From an uncultured Eubacterium sp. (GTDB lineage Bacteria > Bacillota > Clostridia > Lachnospirales > Lachnospiraceae): a DNA stretch of 8,314 bases. The stretch lies in assembly GCA_910584795.1 (NCBI GenBank), contig CAJUBZ010000035.1, positions 1-8,314 on the forward strand. The letters are read 5' to 3'. A program made the translations under genes and the position numbers. Shown here piece by piece: positions 5,763 to 8,314 of this stretch. The notes beneath the pieces were generated by a model. It worked only from the letters and a program-made list of their open reading frames with translations. It was not told the DNA's origin and made no database searches. Position 1 is the first letter of the stretch; each line of letters begins with the position of its first letter.

Positions 5763-7292
5763 TTACTTAAAAACTATCTTGACAATATTGTCTGTCACTC
5801 TTCTCAATACCAAAAATGTATCCATGCCTCTCTTTTCTGCCAATGTTGCCACTCCGTCTTTTCCACACTTGCAAAATCTTCCAACTTCACAGGAACCATC
5901 ATCTTTAACCGAAAGTACTCCTAACATTCCAGTAGCTTCCCATTCTTTTCTGTCAAATCTGCTTTTATATACCATATCCTCATCATATTCAGGGTTTAAA
6001 ACCTGCTGATATTCTGTATGGAACGTACCTGTTTCTACTTCTTTTAATTCAGTAACCTGTAATTGTACTTCTATCTCATTATCATTTTCATCATACTGTA
6101 TATCAGTATAATATTCTCCTGTTTCTACTTCCTGTAATTCTGTATCAGGCACCTGAACAATTTCAAAAACCGGTCGGTCAAACTCGTCATAAAGCCATCT
6201 TTTTTTCCATTCTTCATCTGAATTTCCAACAAAACTTGGATTTCCTGATATAACCCCTAAGATATAATCTCCCGGATTTGCTACACGGATACGTGGGAGT
6301 TCCTGAGCTGTATCATATTGATAATCCTTATCAAAGTCAAAAGTGACAAATATACCACAACGATCTTCATCATTTGGATTTCCGTCACTCCATTCAAAAA
6401 ATTCTGCATAATCCGAACCTGCTCCACAGCCGGTTCCGTAATAAAGATATCCACTTGTAGTCAGTCTCATTCCATTTGACCGACTCCCTAAAGCACCATT
6501 TCCTACAATAAGTATATCTGAAGATGTCGGTTCCTTATTATACTTACCGGTAATCATCAGCCCGGGTACCGTCGGATTTGATGTCCCTATACCATCACCT
6601 AATATAGACAATGTCCCACTGCCAAAGTTTCCTGCATAACAATTTTTTCCAAATATACTAACAGAAGACTGGTTATTTCCACTATAAACATTATTATTAA
6701 TACCACTCATCATAACAAAACCATCTCCTGAAGATGACATGTTATTGCCAACCCCTGATAAATTCGCTATACCAGAAGTATTTTTAATTATATTATTTTT
6801 ACCACCTATAATTGTGCAGTTTTGTGGATACCCATATGTTGCCCCACTACTGTCCCCTAATTTATTATGATATCCGCCAAGTATAACGTTATTTTTATTG
6901 TTATTGTTGTTAGTTTCCCATTTATTATTTATCTCATTATACTGCCCACCAATTATTGCACTGTCAGTATTTTGATAGATTGTATTGTTTTTGCCACCTA
7001 AAATAGCACTTCTATCAACTGACCTTACATTACTTGATGAACGTTTTAAACTGTTTGTATTTCCAGTGACAAAATAATCAGCTGGTTTTGTACCTGTTTC
7101 ACTAAACGAAATTCCATCTTGTTCAGAATCAACATCATGATTGCTGCCAATCAATGCTCCTTTTGAAATTATTTCATTTTCCTGTTCTGTAAATAATGAA
7201 TCTAAAATATCCATATTTTCATTTTCATTTTCAATATTGTACAAATCAGTTTTATCTGGTTTTCGTAAATTACATTTTTTTGTATACTTCAT
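5763..7292 (-). CDS. Self-cleaving tail fibre with YadA-like repeats and Peptidase_G2 domain
   Basis: This 509-residue protein should be the main receptor-binding fibre. Residues 1-34 form the anchor shared with the mini-fibre. Residues about 95-215 carry degenerate repeats of the type SAILGGKNNTI (95-105), SAIIGGQYNEI (111), NVILGGYHNKL (135) and CTIIGGKNNII (159), then looser copies near 175, 192 and 211. This resembles the left-handed beta-roll of YadA heads and implies a trimer. Residues about 290-509 match Peptidase_G2, the autocleaving chaperone domain of Bacillus phage spikes: GSDYAEFFEW, DGNPNDEDRCG, GDYILGVISGNP and RKEWEATGMLGVLSV. By analogy with phi29 gp12, cleavage would fall between Ser293 and Asp294 with Glu297 assisting. 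A 30-residue internal duplication lies at 384-396 and 414-426. The ribosome site is AAAGGT. Confidence 0.85.
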   Translation of the reverse strand: MKYTKKCNLRKPDKTDLYNIENENENMDILDSLFTEQENEIISKGALIGSNHDVDSEQDGISFSETGTKPADYFVTGNTNSLKRSSSNVRSVDRSAILGGKNNTIYQNTDSAIIGGQYNEINNKWETNNNNNKNNVILGGYHNKLGDSSGATYGYPQNCTIIGGKNNIIKNTSGIANLSGVGNNMSSSGDGFVMMSGINNNVYSGNNQSSVSIFGKNCYAGNFGSGTLSILGDGIGTSNPTVPGLMITGKYNKEPTSSDILIVGNGALGSRSNGMRLTTSGYLYYGTGCGAGSDYAEFFEWSDGNPNDEDRCGIFVTFDFDKDYQYDTAQELPRIRVANPGDYILGVISGNPSFVGNSDEEWKKRWLYDEFDRPVFEIVQVPDTELQEVETGEYYTDIQYDENDNEIEVQLQVTELKEVETGTFHTEYQQVLNPEYDEDMVYKSRFDRKEWEATGMLGVLSVKDDGSCEVGRFCKCGKDGVATLAEKRGMDTFLVLRRVTDNIVKIVFK

Positions 7293-7342
7293 ATTCTACC
7301 TTTACCTTTCTTAATTTTTTTGTTTTTATTCAAATGGTGTTT

Positions 7343-7398
7343 TTGTAAATTTTTTTAATTATGATATTTACAAGTTGTATCTCGTTAATTTTAGATAC
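7343..7398 (-). promoter_or_regulatory. Fibre-gene leader with two hairpins
   Basis: Between the leader terminator and the fibre start lie two inverted repeats: GTATCT with AGATAC around a 10-base loop (7377-7398), and a perfect 8-bp TTGTAAAT with ATTTACAA around a 15-base loop (7343-7373). Neither is followed by a U-run, so they are not terminators. They could stabilise the message or be binding sites. No convincing promoter is seen between here and the fibre gene. Confidence 0.4.
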
Positions 7399-7410
7399 CT
7401 TCGCAGAAAC

Positions 7411-7439
7411 AAAAAAAAAACAGTGAAAAACTGTTTTTT
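7411..7439 (-). terminator. Intrinsic terminator inside the leader (possible attenuator)
   Basis: On the minus strand AAAAAACAG pairs with CTGTTTTTT around a 7-base loop, and the U-tract continues to ten. It lies about 80 bases after the predicted start from promoter P1 and about 120 bases before the fibre gene. It would end a short RNA unless read through. The stem is mostly A-U, so it is probably leaky; the layout also works on the plus strand, where no gene reads towards it. Confidence 0.7.
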
Positions 7440-7492
7440 GACTATACAAATCCAAAGTGGGGATGCTGTATTAAAAATATAATGTTTTTAGT

Positions 7493-7551
7493 TGAATCTA
7501 TTATACTTATATCATATGTTTTGTACGACATACAAGGACATTTCGTGCCAA
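7493..7551 (-). promoter_or_regulatory. Promoter P1, copy 1 of a repeated promoter-like element
   Basis: A perfect TATAAT -10 box (7500-7505) is followed by AGATTCA. It has no TTGACA-like -35 box; instead, 19 bp upstream, begins a 27-bp block (7525-7551) that is almost identical in P2. The block contains ATGTC twice, starting exactly 10 bp apart, in AAATGTCCTTGTATGTCGT. Two same-face sites overlapping the -35 position suggest an activator that replaces the -35 contact, most simply the regulator encoded at 7677-8081. The expected start of transcription is near 7493. Confidence 0.65.
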
Positions 7552-7614
7552 CTTCACTCTCACCTCCCAACTGCACTTTATATAAATGATGCCACTTCTG
7601 TTTAATTCTGCAAA

Positions 7615-7673
7615 TGAATCTATTATATTAATAACATAAGATTAACACGACATACAAGGACATTTTGTGCCAA
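7615..7673 (-). promoter_or_regulatory. Promoter P2, copy 2 of a repeated promoter-like element
   Basis: This repeats P1 exactly 122 bp upstream, with the same 19-bp gap between the 27-bp block (7647-7673) and TATAATAGATTCA (7615-7627). The block differs from P1 at one base, while the 19-bp gap matches at only 11 positions, so selection seems to act on the block and the -10 box. The block begins three bases after the regulator's stop codon. P2 would transcribe through P1 and into the same leader. Confidence 0.65.
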
Positions 7674-7676
7674 TCT

Positions 7677-8081
7677 TTACATTTCTTCTAATCTTTTTAA
7701 TGCCTTTGCATGCAAGCGTATTACATTTCTGTAGGACATATGCAGCTCCTCTGCAATCTGTTCCCACTTTTTGCATTGAAAATATCTTTTATACATCAAA
7801 TCAATCATGTCGATATTTTCTAAAGCATCTATTTCGTCCATAATTTGTCTTCTTAGCTTTATCAAATCGCTTATATCTTTTTTCAGTTCAGTCTCCAAAT
7901 CTGTTGCCGAACATATAATATCAGCCATCTTATCATTACTTCCTGAAGCTTGTACTCTTTCACTTTCAACAGATATTGTGACTCGTGTTGCTAAATCATG
8001 TAAATGTTGAATTTCTTCCTGCTTATTTTCTATCATTCTATTTGCAATATTTATCTGTTGCATACGTTCTTTAACCGTCAT
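7677..8081 (-). CDS. Phage late-gene regulator, sigma-region-4-like (DUF1492/ArpU type)
   Basis: This encodes 134 residues. Residues 1-90 are mostly helical and charged, with coiled-coil character (RMIENKQEEIQHLHDL; ELKKDISDLIKLRRQIMDEI). Residues about 93-134 form a sigma-70 region 4-like helix-turn-helix: LMYKRYFQCKKWEQIAEEL then HMSYRNVIRLHAKALKRL, with the usual 'Y/W-x-x-IA-x-x-L-x-x-S' core. This is the pattern of the DUF1492/ArpU/RinA-type activators that switch on late genes in Firmicutes phages, usually just before terminase. Here the next gene is a fibre. AAAGGAG precedes the ATG by six bases. The twin promoter repeats begin right after its stop codon and are its likely targets. I see no convincing promoter or LexA-type box in front of it. 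Confidence 0.8.
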   Translation of the reverse strand: MTVKERMQQINIANRMIENKQEEIQHLHDLATRVTISVESERVQASGSNDKMADIICSATDLETELKKDISDLIKLRRQIMDEIDALENIDMIDLMYKRYFQCKKWEQIAEELHMSYRNVIRLHAKALKRLEEM

Positions 8082-8213
8082 ATAATACTCCTTTCAAGTC
8101 ACTCTAATTTAAAAATATTTTTTATTTTAAATGAGTATTCTTAAATATAAAAGGAACTATAATGCAGTTTGGTCTGTACATAAATAACTCCTGCAAAGAT
8201 AAAAATTTTTGAT
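8082..8213 (-). other. AT-rich leader of the regulator gene
   Basis: This holds no recognisable gene or promoter. A TATAGT sits near 8156-8161, but its -35 region is poor. A 19-codon ORF (8122-8181, starting MYRPNCIIVPF) has an AGGAG ribosome site six bases upstream; it may be chance. Confidence 0.35.
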
Positions 8214-8254
8214 AAAAAAAAGATGTTCATTACTTATTGTAATAAACATCTTTT
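8214..8254 (-). terminator. Intrinsic terminator after tRNA-Lys
   Basis: On the minus strand a 15-16-bp stem with one mismatch (AAAAGATGTT and its complement, plus ATTAC with GTAAT near the loop) closes a 5-base loop and ends in a run of seven or more U. It begins six bases after the tRNA 3' end and should end the tRNA transcript, insulating it from the tail locus. Confidence 0.9.
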
Positions 8255-8259
8255 CTGAG

Positions 8260-8314
8260 TGAGCCACTGGGGATTCGAACCCCAGACAACTTGATTAAAA
8301 GTCAAGTGCTCTAC
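8260..8314 (-). tRNA. tRNA-Lys(TTT), 3' part
   Basis: Only the 3' part is present; the gene continues beyond the window. The anticodon arm is CTTGA, loop CTTTTAA, TCAAG, giving anticodon TTT for lysine. The T arm is TGGGG, TTCGAAT, CCCCA, followed by the acceptor half GTGGCTC and discriminator A. CCA is not encoded. The D arm and 5' acceptor half lie off the edge. tRNA 3' ends are common phage integration sites, but no second copy of this 3' sequence occurs in the window. Confidence 0.95.

Noticed and set aside
5730..6009. Plus-strand ORFs opposite the end of the fibre gene
   Set aside because: They are antisense to a well-supported Peptidase_G2 coding region and have no start signals.
6648..7010. 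CRISPR array or tandem DNA repeat
   Set aside because: The repetition is at protein level (YadA-like units) inside an intact frame, with irregular spacing and diverged DNA.
8122..8181. 19-codon ORF between the tRNA and the regulator
   Set aside because: It has an acceptable ribosome site but no family resemblance, and such ORFs arise often by chance in AT-rich DNA. Noted only in the leader entry.
7440..8213. SOS (LexA/DinR) operator controlling induction
   Set aside because: I looked for GAAC-N4-GTTC type sites near the regulator and the promoters and found none.

Overview
This is an AT-rich stretch of a low-GC Gram-positive genome, most likely a Lachnospiraceae-type clostridium. That placement rests on protein style, strong AGGAGG-type ribosome sites and base composition; no species marker is present. 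Apart from small decayed or untranslated stretches, everything reads on the minus strand, so transcription runs from high to low coordinates. The window holds the front part of a contractile phage-tail locus.

In transcription order: (1) the 3' part of a chromosomal tRNA-Lys(TTT) with its own terminator (8214-8314). (2) A small sigma-region-4-like phage regulator (7677-8081). (3) Two near-identical promoter-like repeats exactly 122 bp apart, followed by a leader with an intrinsic terminator and two more hairpins (7343-7673). (4) A cassette with a self-cleaving tail fibre (5763-7292), a glycosyltransferase (4957-5751), a small one-TM lysis-associated protein (4658-4957), an r1t-like holin (4364-4585), an amidase endolysin (3602-4354) and a mini-fibre with the same N-terminal anchor as the large fibre (3163-3576). 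A strong terminator closes it at 3119-3143. (5) A 370-bp gap with decayed-looking reading frames. (6) The tail operon: tail terminator protein, sheath, tube, a protein in the tail-chaperone position, and the first 10 codons of another gene running off the window.

The regulator usually precedes terminase, portal and capsid genes in phages, but none of those lie between it and the tail genes. The fibre and lysis genes, normally last in a phage late operon, occupy that place. The simplest reading is a headless contractile particle, an R-type bacteriocin (tailocin) comparable in principle to diffocins or PBSX-like particles. The regulator would switch on the twin promoters, the holin and amidase would release particles by lysis, and the fibres would choose targets. 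The glycosyltransferase could decorate the fibre or alter the producer's surface. That no head genes exist elsewhere nearby cannot be proved from this window.
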